A DNA stretch of 47,931 nucleotides, from assembly GCA_964645155.1 (NCBI GenBank), contig CAZYBG010000016.1, positions 1 to 47,931 on the forward strand. Reading direction: 5' to 3'. Each line of letters begins with the position of its first letter. The first letter of the stretch is position 1. The notes below the pieces were generated by a model. The model saw only the letters and a list, made by a program, of their open reading frames with translations. It did no database searches and had not been told where the DNA came from. The stretch is from CAZYBG01 sp964645155. GTDB lineage: Bacteria; Pseudomonadota; Alphaproteobacteria; Rhodobacterales; Rhodobacteraceae. A program made the translations under genes and the position numbers. Positions 16,541 through 25,713 of the stretch are shown in pieces.

Positions 16541-16586
16541 TTGACAGCGGCGCGGGCGTGCCTGGATATGTACCGCGAAACATATC
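16541..16586 (+). promoter_or_regulatory. modA promoter with ModE-type palindrome
   Basis: TTGACA (16541-16546) is a consensus -35. The -10 region (GATATG/TATGTA around 16565-16572) overlaps a perfect inverted repeat, GATATGT (16565-16571) and ACATATC (16580-16586), with an 8-base spacer. AT-rich TATA-containing half-sites separated by 6-8 bases are the form of known ModE operators. Binding here would block transcription of modABC. Confidence 0.65.
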
Positions 16587-16601
16587 TGGTGGAGCGCCCG
16601 G

Positions 16602-17396
16602 ATGCGCCTGAGCCGACGCGCCTTCGGCGCGGCCTTTCTGGCCTGCGGGCTGGTGCCCTCCGGTGCCGCCGCGGGAGACGACGCACCACACCTCGAAGCA
16701 CCGGTCCTCGCCGTCGCGGCGAACATGGAATTCGCGGTGGCCGAGATCGCCGCGGCCTTCACCGCAGCGACCGGCAGCGCGCTGCGCCTGACCGCGGGCT
16801 CCACCGGCAATTTCGCCCGCCAGATCCGGGCGGGCGCGCCGTTCCAGATGCTGCTCGCCGCCGATGACGAGACCCCGCTCGCGCTGGCGCACGACGGCCT
16901 GACCAAGGGCGAGGGCGCGGTCTACGCGGTCGGCCGGCTGGCGCTGGCGGCGCCCGCGGGCTCGCCGCTGGATCCGGCCGAGGGCCTGGCCGGCGTCGCG
17001 CGGCTGCTGTCCGAGGGCCGCATCACGCGCTTCGCGATCGCCAACCCCGAACACGCCCCCTATGGCAGGCGGGCGGAAGAGGCGCTGCGCGCGGCCGGCC
17101 TCTGGGAGGGCCTGCAGCCGTTCCTCGTTCTTGGCGAGAACGTGACGCAGGCGGCGCAGTTCGCGCTATCGGGCAGTGCCGAGGGCGGGATCGTGGCCTA
17201 TTCGCTTGCGCTCACGCCCGATTTCGCGCGCCGCGGCCGGCACCAGTTGATCCCCGACGACCTGCACGCACCGCTCAGCCAGCGGATGGTGCTTCTCGCC
17301 GGCGCCGGGCCGGTGGCCGAGGCCTTCTACGCCTATGTCCGGTCGCCGCCGGCCCGCGCCACCCTCGCGCGGTACGGCTTCGCGCTGCCCGGGTGA
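16602..17396 (+). CDS. modA: Molybdate ABC transporter substrate-binding protein ModA
   Basis: A 264-residue periplasmic binding protein. The signal peptide contains SRRAFG (Tat-like twin arginine). Mature ModA motifs follow: LAVAANMEFAVAEIAAAF, GSTGNFARQIRAGAPFQMLLAADDETP, and FAIANPEHAPYGRRAEEAL. It binds molybdate or tungstate for ModBC. GGTGGAG lies 8 bases before the ATG. The modB start follows three bases after the stop. Confidence 0.93.
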   Translation: MRLSRRAFGAAFLACGLVPSGAAAGDDAPHLEAPVLAVAANMEFAVAEIAAAFTAATGSALRLTAGSTGNFARQIRAGAPFQMLLAADDETPLALAHDGLTKGEGAVYAVGRLALAAPAGSPLDPAEGLAGVARLLSEGRITRFAIANPEHAPYGRRAEEALRAAGLWEGLQPFLVLGENVTQAAQFALSGSAEGGIVAYSLALTPDFARRGRHQLIPDDLHAPLSQRMVLLAGAGPVAEAFYAYVRSPPARATLARYGFALPG

Positions 17397-17399
17397 GGC

Positions 17400-18068
17400 G
17401 TGGACTGGACCGCCCTCTTCCTCTCGCTCGAACTCGCGGCCTGGACGGTCGCGATCCTGCTGCCGGTGTCCATCCTGGGCGGACGCCTGCTCGCTTACCG
17501 GCGGTTTCGCGGCAAGGGCCTCGTTGAGGCGCTGGTGATGCTGCCGCTGGTGCTGCCGCCGACGGTGTTCGGGTTCTACCTGCTGCTGGCCTTCGGGCAG
17601 GGCTCGCCGCTCGGCGCGTTCTGGCGCGAGGCGTTCGGCCAGCCGCTCGTCTTCAGCTTCGAGGGGCTGGTCGCCGCCTCGGTCGTCGTCAACCTGCCGT
17701 TCGCGATCCAGCCAGCGCAGCGCGGCTTCGAGGCGGTGCCGGTCGAGCTGCGCGAAGCGGCCGCCTGTTCCGGCCTGTCGCCCTGGCAGAGCCTGAAGGC
17801 GGTCGAGCTGCCGCTCGCCTGGCCGGGCATGCTGACCGCGATGGTGCTGACCTTCGCTCATACGCTGGGCGAGTTCGGCGTGGTGCTGATGGTCGGCGGC
17901 TCGATCCCGGGCGAGACGCGGACCATCGCGATCGCGATCTACGACCGGGTGCAGGCGTTCGACGACCGCGCTGCCGCCCTGATGTCTGTGGTGCTGGTCG
18001 CGATCTCGCTCGGCACCATCGCGATCACCTTCGCGCTGTCGGCGCGCATCGGACGGCGGCTGTCGTGA
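17400..18068 (+). CDS. modB: Molybdate ABC transporter permease ModB
   Basis: A 222-residue inner membrane permease with about five helices. The ABC permease EAA loop is EVLREAAACSGLSPWQSLKAVELPLAWPG-like (about residues 113-142), and LPPTVFGFYLLLAFGQGSPLG is characteristic of ModB. It starts with GTG at 17400, three bases after the modA stop. The end overlaps the modC start (GTGA). It forms the membrane channel of the molybdate importer. Confidence 0.93.
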   Translation: MDWTALFLSLELAAWTVAILLPVSILGGRLLAYRRFRGKGLVEALVMLPLVLPPTVFGFYLLLAFGQGSPLGAFWREAFGQPLVFSFEGLVAASVVVNLPFAIQPAQRGFEAVPVELREAAACSGLSPWQSLKAVELPLAWPGMLTAMVLTFAHTLGEFGVVLMVGGSIPGETRTIAIAIYDRVQAFDDRAAALMSVVLVAISLGTIAITFALSARIGRRLS

Positions 18069-19177
18069 GCGCGCTCGAGATCGTCGCGCGGGCGCTGGCG
18101 CCCGTCCCGCTCGACGTCGCGCTGCGGGTCGAGCCTGGAGAACTCCTGGCGCTCGTCGGCCATTCCGGCGCCGGCAAGACCACCGTGCTGCGCGCGGTGG
18201 CCGGGCTCTGGCGCCCCGCGGCCGGCCGCATCGCCGCAGGCGGCGAGGTCTGGCTCGATACCGCGGCAGGGGTGAACCTGCCGCCGCACAGGCGCCATGT
18301 CGGCGTGGTGTTCCAGAGCTACGCGCTCTTCCCGCATATGACGGCGGCCGAGAACGTGATGACGGCGCTCGGCCGCGGCGCGCCGGGCCCCCGGGCCGAG
18401 GCCGAGCGGCTGCTCGCGCTCGTCAACCTGCCCGACCTCGCCGACCGCCGGCCGGCGCAGATGTCCGGCGGCCAGCAGCAGCGGGTGGCGCTCGCCCGCG
18501 CGCTGGCCCGCGCGGCGGGGCGGCGGCCGGGCGCGCTGCTCCTCGACGAGCCGTTCTCGGCGGTGGACCGCGCCACGCGCGAGCGGCTCCATGCCGAACT
18601 GATCGCGCTCCGGCGGCATCTCGACATGCCGGTGATCCTCGTCACCCACGACCTGGCCGAGGCGCAGGCGCTGGCCGACCGGATCGCGGTGATCGAGCGC
18701 GGGGCGATCGTCCGCGCCGGCCCGGCGGCCGAGGTCATGGCCGACCCGGTGGCGCTGCGCGCGATGGGGCTGCGGGACATCGCCGCGATGCTGCCCGCCA
18801 CGCTTGTCGCGCACGAGGCCGACGGGCTCAGCCGCCTCGACACCGCTGCCGGGCCGATCTGGCTGCCGCGGCTCGACGATGTGCCGGGCACGCGGGTGCG
18901 GGTGCGCATCCTGGCCCACGAGGTCATCCTGTCGCGCGGCCGGCCCGAGGGGCTCTCGGCGCAGAACATCCTGCCGGCGACGGTGACCCGCCTCGTCGCG
19001 GGCGAAGGGCCCGGCGTCGTCGTGCACCTCGCGCTCGGCGACGGCGAGATCCTCGCACGGATCACCCGGCGGGCGGCGGCGCACCTCGCGCTCGGCCCCG
19101 GCGACGGGGTGTTCGCGATCCTGAAGTCGATGTCGGTCGCCCGCGAAGCGGTGAGCCGCGCCGCCGCGCCGGGCTGA
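18065..19177 (+). CDS. modC: Molybdate ABC transporter ATP-binding protein ModC
   Basis: A 370-residue ATPase. Walker A is GHSGAGKT (about 33-40), the signature MSGGQQQR, Walker B ALLLDEPFSAVD, and the switch His is in ILVTHDL. The C-terminal region from about residue 295 (SAQNILPATVTRLV to GVFAILKSMSV) is a Mop/TOBE oxyanion-binding domain, as in ModC. The GTG start overlaps the modB stop by four bases. It energises molybdate uptake. The gene ends convergent with the M20 peptidase gene, 27 bases away. Confidence 0.93.
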   Translation: MSALEIVARALAPVPLDVALRVEPGELLALVGHSGAGKTTVLRAVAGLWRPAAGRIAAGGEVWLDTAAGVNLPPHRRHVGVVFQSYALFPHMTAAENVMTALGRGAPGPRAEAERLLALVNLPDLADRRPAQMSGGQQQRVALARALARAAGRRPGALLLDEPFSAVDRATRERLHAELIALRRHLDMPVILVTHDLAEAQALADRIAVIERGAIVRAGPAAEVMADPVALRAMGLRDIAAMLPATLVAHEADGLSRLDTAAGPIWLPRLDDVPGTRVRVRILAHEVILSRGRPEGLSAQNILPATVTRLVAGEGPGVVVHLALGDGEILARITRRAAAHLALGPGDGVFAILKSMSVAREAVSRAAAPG

Positions 19178-19204
19178 GGGGGCACCTGCGCCGCCCGGCG
19201 CGGC

Positions 19205-20905
19205 TCAGCCACTGCCGTCCGACGGTGCCGGCGCCCCGAGGAGCTGCGTCGCCACGAGGTAAAGGAACGCGGGCAGGTCGTTGTAGGCATAGGGCGTGTA
19301 GAGCCGCTCGAGGCTCTGGTGGAACTCGCGGCCCCAGGGGCCGATGTTGACCACCGGAAAGTCGAGCGCATCGGCCGGCGGCGTATCGACCAGCCGCGGC
19401 ACCGCGGTGTTGGCGACGACGATGCCGGCGCCCGGGCCCGCGGGCTGGCCGAAGAAGCTCATGTCCGAGATGCCGGTGAAGATCGGGCGCCGCGCCATCC
19501 GCGCGCGTCCGGCGGCATGCCAGGCCCCGGTCGCGGCGCCAAGCGCGGTCGCCAGCGCGCGGTCGAGCGGCCGGGCCGGGTCGAGCCGCGTCGGCGGGTA
19601 GTGCAGGCCGGCGAACCCGACCACGATGGCAGGGCCCGTCAGGGTCGCTGCCATGCCCTCGACGAGGGGGGCGAGCGCCGCGCGCGTCGCGGCCAGCGGG
19701 TTTTCGGTTTCGTCGGCCGCGGCGGCGGCCCCGGCAATACCGCCGGTCGCGCCCGCCGCCGCCATCAGGTCGGCCAGCGGGATGATCCGCGGCGCCGCGC
19801 GCGGCGGCGGCGGCGGGGCGTTCGTCAGGCCGGCATAGTGGGCCGCACGCGCGGCGAAGGCCTCGGTCGCCGCGACTGCCGCCGTGCGCACTTCCGCGGT
19901 GAAGCGCTCCATCAGAGCGGCCGGCGTCAGGCTGTGATAGAGCCAGTTGAACGCCAGCCAGACCTGCGCCGGCGAGGTCACCTCGTAGGTATCGCGGAGG
20001 CTCCGCGCCTCGAGGCAGATCGGCGGCGGGCAGATCTCGTCCGAACCGGTATCGGCCAGCGCCGGGTTGGCCTCGATCCGCGCCACGATCTCGGCGCCGA
20101 TCTCCGCTGCGCTCTGGCCCTCGAACGGATAGCTCGCATGCGAGGGCGTGCCGATCACCAGCGCGAAGGGCATCAGCTTGCCGATCGTGCCGGTATAGAT
20201 GCAGCGCCCGGTCTCGCCCGTGCCCTGATCGCTCGTCGCATCGAGGTTGAGGCCGGCGCGGATCGACAGGCCGAGCGCCGCCGTCAGCCCGGGCAGCGCG
20301 TCGCGGAGGCTGCGCATGCCGCGGCTTTCGGCCTCCTCGTCCGGCGTCGCGAAGAGGATCAGGTTGCCCTGCCGGCCGGGATCGGCCGCGAACCGCTCGA
20401 GCACCGCGATCCCCGCCGCGAGGCCGCTCTTCATGTCGAGAAGTCCGCGGCCGGGCAGGAAGTCGCCGCTCTCGAGGTCGGCGAGCGCGCGCTCCTCCTG
20501 CGGCGAGCGGGTCCTGGCGCTGAGCGCGGCGCAGGTCGCAGCCAGCAGCGCGTCGGGCTGGCAGGCGAGCGGCTGCAGGTCGCGGTAGTTGTCGGTCGCG
20601 ACGGTGTCGAAATGCCCCGCCAGCGCGACCGTCGCAGTGCCGGTCCCGCGCACCAGGGCGACCAGGCTGTGGCGCAGAGGCGTGCCGTGGCTCGGCACCA
20701 GGATCACCTGGTCGGGATGGTCGCGGAAATAAGGCTGGGCGCGCAGCCAGTCGGCCAGCCGCGGCGCAAAGAGCGCCTCGCCCTCGGTGCCGGTCTCGCT
20801 CGCCCAGGCGACGAGCTGGCGGTTGAGGGCGGCCATCCGCGCGGTGTCGGGCCAGGCGGCCGCGTCGTTGGGCCGTGCGCTGCAGGGCAGGGGGGTCGTC
20901 GTCAT
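19205..20905 (-). CDS. M20-family peptidase, RocB-like
   Basis: A 566-residue zinc hydrolase similar to the arginine-utilization protein RocB and related M20 amidohydrolases. Metal-binding elements are visible: GHFDTVATDNY (about residue 94), LLDMKSGLAAG, and FATPDEEAESRG with the catalytic Glu pair. A later region is HASYPFEGQSAAE, and the tail VNIGPWGREFHQSLERLY is typical of RocB. Length is normal for RocB (about 550). The start was set at MTTTPLPCSARPND; the frame remains open upstream without recognisable protein. The substrate is unknown, and no arginine catabolic genes are adjacent. Confidence 0.82.
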   Translation of the reverse strand: MTTTPLPCSARPNDAAAWPDTARMAALNRQLVAWASETGTEGEALFAPRLADWLRAQPYFRDHPDQVILVPSHGTPLRHSLVALVRGTGTATVALAGHFDTVATDNYRDLQPLACQPDALLAATCAALSARTRSPQEERALADLESGDFLPGRGLLDMKSGLAAGIAVLERFAADPGRQGNLILFATPDEEAESRGMRSLRDALPGLTAALGLSIRAGLNLDATSDQGTGETGRCIYTGTIGKLMPFALVIGTPSHASYPFEGQSAAEIGAEIVARIEANPALADTGSDEICPPPICLEARSLRDTYEVTSPAQVWLAFNWLYHSLTPAALMERFTAEVRTAAVAATEAFAARAAHYAGLTNAPPPPPRAAPRIIPLADLMAAAGATGGIAGAAAAADETENPLAATRAALAPLVEGMAATLTGPAIVVGFAGLHYPPTRLDPARPLDRALATALGAATGAWHAAGRARMARRPIFTGISDMSFFGQPAGPGAGIVVANTAVPRLVDTPPADALDFPVVNIGPWGREFHQSLERLYTPYAYNDLPAFLYLVATQLLGAPAPSDGSG

Positions 20906-21082
20906 GGCGGACGGGTCCGGTTCAGCAGGGTTGCATCGGCGCCTGGCGCTTCGAGGGTCTTCACGGTGGCGGGCGGCGTCGCCACCGGCAATCCGCGGCC
21001 GATGGCTTCCCGGGGCGTCGGAGGCCGCCCCGCGCCCGGCAGGTCTGCCGCGCGCCTGCCCGGCGACGGAGAGGCGCACCGG

Positions 21083-22000
21083 TCAGGGCGCATGTCCGGC
21101 ACCATCGGCCGGCACCAGCGCGCCGAAGGCGCCGATCACCCGCGCCGCGGTGGCATGCGCCTTCCGCACGGCCGCTTCCGGCGGGTCGCCCTGCAGACGC
21201 GCCGCGATGTAGGCGCCGTTGAAGCTGTCGCCCGCGCCGGTCGTATCGACCGGCGTGACCGCGCGGTCGGGCGCCACGTCGGCGGTGCCACCGGGCCAGA
21301 CGACGCGCGCCGGCCCGGCGCCGGCCCGCACCACGACCTCGCTGGCGCCGTCCGCCAGATAGCGCTCGGCGACCGCGCCGGCGCCGGCTTCGCCGAACAG
21401 CTCGGCCTCGTCGGGCACCGTCGGCAGGGCCAGCGTCGTCACCGCGGCCGCCGCCCGGATCGCCGCGCGCATCGCCGCGGCGTCGGGCCAGAGGCGCGGG
21501 CGCAGGTTGCTGTCGAACGCGACCAGCGCGCCGCGCCGCTTCAGCCGGCCGAGCGTCGCGACCAGCCGCGCCCGCGCGTCCGGCGGCAGGATGGCCAGCG
21601 TGATGCCCGAGAAGAACACCGCGTCGGCGCCCTGCAGGGCGGCCTCGAGGCGCTCGGGGTCGTCCGCCAGCGACCGCGCCGCCGACTGCCCCCGCCAGTA
21701 GTGGAAGCTGCGCTCGCCGTCGTCGAGCTCGATCAGGTAGAGGCCGGGCATCCGCCCCGGCAGGCGCGCGATGCGCGCGGTCTCGATGCCGCTCGCGGCG
21801 ATGAAGTCGACCATCCGGCCGCTCACCGCGTCGTCGCCCACTGCGCTGACATAGCCCACCGACCAGTCGGGGCCAAGCGCGCGGCGGGCGTACCAGGCGG
21901 TGTTGAAGCTGTCGCCGGCGAAGCCCTGGCTGAACCTGCCGCCGCCGGTCGACGCCATCTCGACCATGCATTCCCCGATGCCGAGCAGGAGCCTAGCCAT
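21083..22000 (-). CDS. PfkB-family sugar kinase, KdgK-like
   Basis: A 305-residue ribokinase-fold kinase. It starts ARLLLGIGECMVEMASTGGGRFSQGFAGDSFNTAWYARR, the arrangement of 2-keto-3-deoxygluconate kinases, and ends with the catalytic DTTGAGDSFNGAYIAARL. SNLRPRLWPDAAAMR is also typical of KdgK. It would phosphorylate a keto-deoxy sugar acid or similar sugar. It lies downstream of two sugar ABC permeases on the same strand with a 215-base gap, so it is probably part of the same catabolic locus. Confidence 0.85.
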   Translation of the reverse strand: MARLLLGIGECMVEMASTGGGRFSQGFAGDSFNTAWYARRALGPDWSVGYVSAVGDDAVSGRMVDFIAASGIETARIARLPGRMPGLYLIELDDGERSFHYWRGQSAARSLADDPERLEAALQGADAVFFSGITLAILPPDARARLVATLGRLKRRGALVAFDSNLRPRLWPDAAAMRAAIRAAAAVTTLALPTVPDEAELFGEAGAGAVAERYLADGASEVVVRAGAGPARVVWPGGTADVAPDRAVTPVDTTGAGDSFNGAYIAARLQGDPPEAAVRKAHATAARVIGAFGALVPADGAGHAP

Positions 22001-22215
22001 CGACGGCGGCGTCCGCGGCGGGGATGGTAGCGCTGGCGGCGCGCCGGTGGCCGGCGGTGATCCTGGCTTCGTCCATCGGCTCCTCGTACCGGAGACATCC
22101 CTGCGCCTCGGCCACCCGGTGGGGCCGCGGCGCACCGCTTCGCGCATACCAGCGGTTGGCGTCGGGCATCAAGGTGTCATCGGGCCCGACCGTCGCCCCG
22201 TCGCTGCCGCTGCGG

Positions 22216-23148
22216 CTACTTCACCGCCCCCGCCGCCATGCCCTTGATGATGAACCGCTCCAGCGCCACGCCGATCACGATCAGCGGCAGGATCGCGGCG
22301 AAGCTCAGCGCGGCCATCGACCACCAGGCGATGCCCTGCGATCCGGTCTGGCTTGCCACCATCACCGGCAGCGTCACCGCATTGGTCGAGGTCAGCAGGG
22401 CGGCGAAGAAGTACTCGTTCCAGGTGAGCACCAGGCTCAGGATGAACGCGGCGACCATGCCGGGGAGGGCGATCGGCAGGATGATCGTCAGGAACGCCCC
22501 CCAGATCGAGAGACCGTCGACCAGCGCCGCCTCCTCCAGCTCGGTCGGGATCGAGGCGAACTGGTCGCGCATGATCCAGATGACGATCGGCAGCACGGTG
22601 AGCGTGTAGAGCAGGATCAGCCCGATCCGCGTGTCGAGGAGCGCGAGCTCCTTGTAGAGCACGAGGAACGGCAGCGCGAGCACCACCGGCGGCAGGATCA
22701 GCTGGCTGAGGAAGAAGAACGAGATGTCGGCGTTCCGCATCGGCCCGAAGCGGTAGGAGAAGCGCGACAGCCCGTAGGCCGCCAGCGCGCCGAGCCCCAC
22801 CGCGAGCGCCGAGGCGGACAGCGCGACGATCACCGAATTGGCGAAGCGCTTGAGGAATTCCTGCCGCACGGTGCTTTCGCTGCCGATCGTGTCGGGCGAC
22901 AGCCCGAGCGAGCGCCAGCCGAGCCATTTCGGCGTGTAGTCCAAATAGGGCACCATGTTGCCCTGCATCACGTCGGGCGCCGCCTTGAAGCTGGTCGTCA
23001 CCGTCCAGTAGATCGGGAAGAGGCAGATCGCCGCCCAGAGGAGCAGCACGCCGTAGATCGCCGTGCGCGAGGCCCACCAGCGGGCGCGGAAGGCGAGGTC
23101 GGCCTCGCCGTCGCGGAAGATCGGCGTCGCGGCGGGGGTGTCGGTCAT
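22216..23148 (-). CDS. Carbohydrate ABC transporter permease (MalG-type)
   Basis: A 310-residue inner membrane permease. The N-terminal helix (LLLWAAICLFPIYWTVTTSFK) is typical of MalG/UgpE proteins. The EAA loop is ELEEAALVDGLSIWGAFLTIILPIALPG, and the C terminus ends FIIKGMAAGAVKG-like. Its start overlaps the stop of the upstream permease (ATGA). It forms a heterodimer with that protein in a CUT1-type sugar importer. Confidence 0.92.
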   Translation of the reverse strand: MTDTPAATPIFRDGEADLAFRARWWASRTAIYGVLLLWAAICLFPIYWTVTTSFKAAPDVMQGNMVPYLDYTPKWLGWRSLGLSPDTIGSESTVRQEFLKRFANSVIVALSASALAVGLGALAAYGLSRFSYRFGPMRNADISFFFLSQLILPPVVLALPFLVLYKELALLDTRIGLILLYTLTVLPIVIWIMRDQFASIPTELEEAALVDGLSIWGAFLTIILPIALPGMVAAFILSLVLTWNEYFFAALLTSTNAVTLPVMVASQTGSQGIAWWSMAALSFAAILPLIVIGVALERFIIKGMAAGAVK

Positions 23149-24260
23149 GTGCGGGGCCTCGTCCAGCGGTCGGCGAGCTTCATAAGCACCGTCATGAAGA
23201 TCACGATCAGCACCAGGTAGACCATCGCGAGCAGCGTGCCGTAGCCCACGTTCGAGCGGTCGCGGTACTCGCGGAAGATGAAGCTCGTCACCGTGTCGGT
23301 CGCGCCGCCGGGGCCGCCGGCGGTGATGTTGATGACGATGTCGGCGAGCTTGAGCTTGAAGATGATGCGGATCAGGATCGCGGTGACCGAGACCGGCAGC
23401 ATCAGCGGGAACGTCACCTCCCAGAACGTTTTCCAGGGGCCCGCGCCGTCGACCCGCGCCGCCTCGGTCAGTTCGCGCGGGATCGCCTGCAGGCCGGCGA
23501 GCAGCATGATCATCATCAGCGGGATGAACGTCCAGGCGTCCATCGCCATGATCATGAGCCGCGCCACCTCGGGGCTGCCGAAGAACGAGGGGTTCGCCCA
23601 GCCGAGCTCGCGGGCGAAGCGGGCGAGCGGGCCGAAGCTCGGCTCCATGATCGACTTGCCGATCATCCACGAGACCGCCACGGGCGACAGCATCAGCGGC
23701 AGCAGGAACGCCACGCGGAAGAACTTGCGCGCCCGGATCTGCGCATTCAGCAGCAGAGCCAGCCCGAAGGCGATCGCATATTCGACAAGGATCGCAAGGC
23801 TGTACCAGACCATGTTGAGAAGCGCGTTCCAGTAGAACGGGTCGCTCCACATCTGTCGCAGGTTGTCGATACCGTTGAACTTGCGCCCCGAGATCGAGGC
23901 GAGGTTCCAGTCGGTGAAGGCGATGGTCAGGCCGAAGACCAGCGGAAACACCACCATCGCCACCGTGAAGAGCGCGGCCGGCAGCACGAAGACGAGCCGC
24001 TTGCCCTGCTCGCCCTTGAGCCAGACCTGGCCGATGCAGAGGCAGGTGCCCCAGACGGCATAGGCATAGAGCGTCGGCCGCCAGGTCGTCATGCCGAGGT
24101 CGAGCCGGCCCGACGCGTCGAGCGCCTGCAGCGCCGCGACGGCGACCAGAACGGCGAACGAGCCCCAGATCAGCGCCCGGCCCGCCGCCCGCCGGCCCGG
24201 CGAGAGGTCGTCGCGCGTGACGACGTGGAGGAGATCGCCTTCGGTGGACACGACTGGCAT
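23145..24260 (-). CDS. Sugar ABC transporter permease (MalF-type) with extended N terminus
   Basis: A 371-residue permease. The core from about residue 90 (KRLVFVLPAALFTVAMVVFPLVFGLTIAFTDWNL) is MalF/UgpA-like, with the EAA loop ELTEAARVDGAGPWKTFWEVTFPLMLP. The first 85 residues add about two extra membrane helices (GSFAVLVAVAALQAL and TLYAYAVWGTCLCIG), which most CUT1 permeases of this length class lack. It is the first gene of a two-permease unit separated from its probable binding-protein gene by oppositely oriented genes. Confidence 0.9.
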   Translation of the reverse strand: MPVVSTEGDLLHVVTRDDLSPGRRAAGRALIWGSFAVLVAVAALQALDASGRLDLGMTTWRPTLYAYAVWGTCLCIGQVWLKGEQGKRLVFVLPAALFTVAMVVFPLVFGLTIAFTDWNLASISGRKFNGIDNLRQMWSDPFYWNALLNMVWYSLAILVEYAIAFGLALLLNAQIRARKFFRVAFLLPLMLSPVAVSWMIGKSIMEPSFGPLARFARELGWANPSFFGSPEVARLMIMAMDAWTFIPLMMIMLLAGLQAIPRELTEAARVDGAGPWKTFWEVTFPLMLPVSVTAILIRIIFKLKLADIVINITAGGPGGATDTVTSFIFREYRDRSNVGYGTLLAMVYLVLIVIFMTVLMKLADRWTRPRT

Positions 24261-24299
24261 GCTAGTTGGGCGCCCGCCGGCTGGGAAGGGCAAAGCGCA

Positions 24300-24320
24300 G
24301 CCGGATCGCGCCGATCCGGC
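24300..24320. repeat. Short GC palindrome in the divergent permease/VWA spacer
   Basis: GCCGGATCG (24300-24308) and CGATCCGGC (24312-24320) form a perfect 9-bp inverted repeat with a 3-base centre. It lies in the 199-base divergent gap between the permease and VWA genes, followed by two GGCCCGTCC copies. It could be an operator or a hairpin; nothing else is recognised in the gap. Confidence 0.4.
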
Positions 24321-24459
24321 GGCCCGTCCAGCGGCCCGTCCGGCGTCCTCGGGCGGTGGACCTCCGCCGGTTCGGCGCCCCCGGCCGGCCAGGGCTGGAC
24401 GCTGTCGGCGAGGGGCGGGTAGTCTCGGCCCGGAGACGCCGACCTGACGGAGACCGCCG

Positions 24460-25593
24460 ATGCGCTTGCGCCTTCTCGCCGTCGCGGCAGCCGCGCTGCT
24501 GCCGGCACATGCCCCCTCGGCGCAGGAGGTGCCGGTGGCGGCGGACGTCTTCGATGCCTTCCTCGCCGCCGAGGCCGAGGACATCGAGGCCTGCTTCGGC
24601 GACCTGCCCGAGCTGGAGCAGCCGGGCGAGGCGGCCTCGTTCCGCGCGGCCGACGGCGCGCTGCCGGTACCGCCGCGGCGCCTCGTCCTGGCGGTCGACG
24701 CGTCGGGCTCGATGGCGGGCGGCTTCGGCAGCGAGTCGAAGATGGACGCGGCCCGCGGGGTCGTCGCCGATCTCCTCGGCAGCCTGCCCGAGGATGTCGA
24801 GAGCGGCCTTGTCGTCTTCGGGCACGAGGGCACCAACGACGACAGCGGCCAAGAGGAGAGCTGCGCCGGGATCGACGCCGCGGTGGCGCCGTCGGCGGAA
24901 GGTGCGGAGGCGATCGGGGCCGCGCTCGATGCCCTCGCGCCCACCGGCTGGACGCCGCTCGCCGCGGCGATGGAGGCTGCGGGCAGGCTGCTGCTGCCGG
25001 CCGAGGCCGAGGGCGAGCAGGTGATCTACGTCGTCTCGGACGGCCGCGAGACCTGCGGCGGCGATCCGGTCGCGACGGCGCGCCGGCTGAACGAGGGGCC
25101 GGCGCGGGTGGTCGTCAACGTCCTCGGGTTCGACCTGCCCGAGGAGGACCGCGCCGAACTCGCCGCCGTGGCCGAGGCGGGCGGCGGCCTGTTCAGCGAC
25201 CTCAGGACCGAAAGCGACGTGGCGCGCCGCAGCCAGGAACTGCGCCGGCAGAACGCCAATTTCACCGAGATGCTGCGCAAGCAGAACCAGGTGTCGATCC
25301 GGACGCTGCGGAACCAGAACCGGACCAGTATCACGCTGCTGCGGCTCGGCAACTGCGTGAACGGCCGGGCGCGGAGCGAGTCGAACGCGCTCTACCGTTT
25401 CGCGCGCGGGCGCGACGACCCGCCCGCAATCGAGGAGGAGGTGCGCGCGCTGCTCGAGGCGCGGCATGCCGCGTTCAAGGGCAGGGTCGCCGACATCGAG
25501 GACGCGGCGGAGGCGGCGCTCGGCGCCGCGAACGAGGCCCTGCAGGACAACCTCGACGCCGCGACCGAAGCCTACGAGGCGGTCGAGCCCTGA
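24460..25593 (+). CDS. Exported von Willebrand factor A domain protein with hendecad repeat
   Basis: A 377-residue protein with a signal peptide (about 1-22, ending PSAQ). The VWA domain (about 72-250) has an intact metal-ion site: DASGS (80-84), a Thr in TGWTPL (about 165) and SDG (193-195). Residues 261-293 hold three 11-residue repeats beginning LR(R/K/N)QN, then LRLGNC, suggesting an extended coiled coil. A second helical region (about 318-377) is Ala/Glu-rich. The function is unknown. It sits on the plus strand between an ABC binding-protein gene and its permeases. Confidence 0.82.
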   Translation: MRLRLLAVAAAALLPAHAPSAQEVPVAADVFDAFLAAEAEDIEACFGDLPELEQPGEAASFRAADGALPVPPRRLVLAVDASGSMAGGFGSESKMDAARGVVADLLGSLPEDVESGLVVFGHEGTNDDSGQEESCAGIDAAVAPSAEGAEAIGAALDALAPTGWTPLAAAMEAAGRLLLPAEAEGEQVIYVVSDGRETCGGDPVATARRLNEGPARVVVNVLGFDLPEEDRAELAAVAEAGGGLFSDLRTESDVARRSQELRRQNANFTEMLRKQNQVSIRTLRNQNRTSITLLRLGNCVNGRARSESNALYRFARGRDDPPAIEEEVRALLEARHAAFKGRVADIEDAAEAALGAANEALQDNLDAATEAYEAVEP

Positions 25594-25713
25594 TCCCCCC
25601 GATCCGCCCCTGATGCGTCCCTTTTTGCGCCCCTTGGCCCGTCCCCCGCGCCGCGGTGCGGCCGGCCGCGGCTGTCTTTCCGGATCAGACCGGTGCGGTG
25701 GGGCCGCGGCGAC

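Noticed and set aside
19172..19210. Inverted repeat GGCTGAG / CTCAGCC between modC and the M20 gene as a terminator
   Set aside because: Only 7 bp of stem around a 25-base loop, and both arms include stop codons of the convergent genes, so the symmetry may be accidental.
22001..22147. N-terminal extension of the KdgK-like kinase to an ATG at 22147
   Set aside because: The extra 49 residues are Pro/Arg/Ser-rich, absent from PfkB kinases, and the family N terminus begins at ARLLLGIGE.
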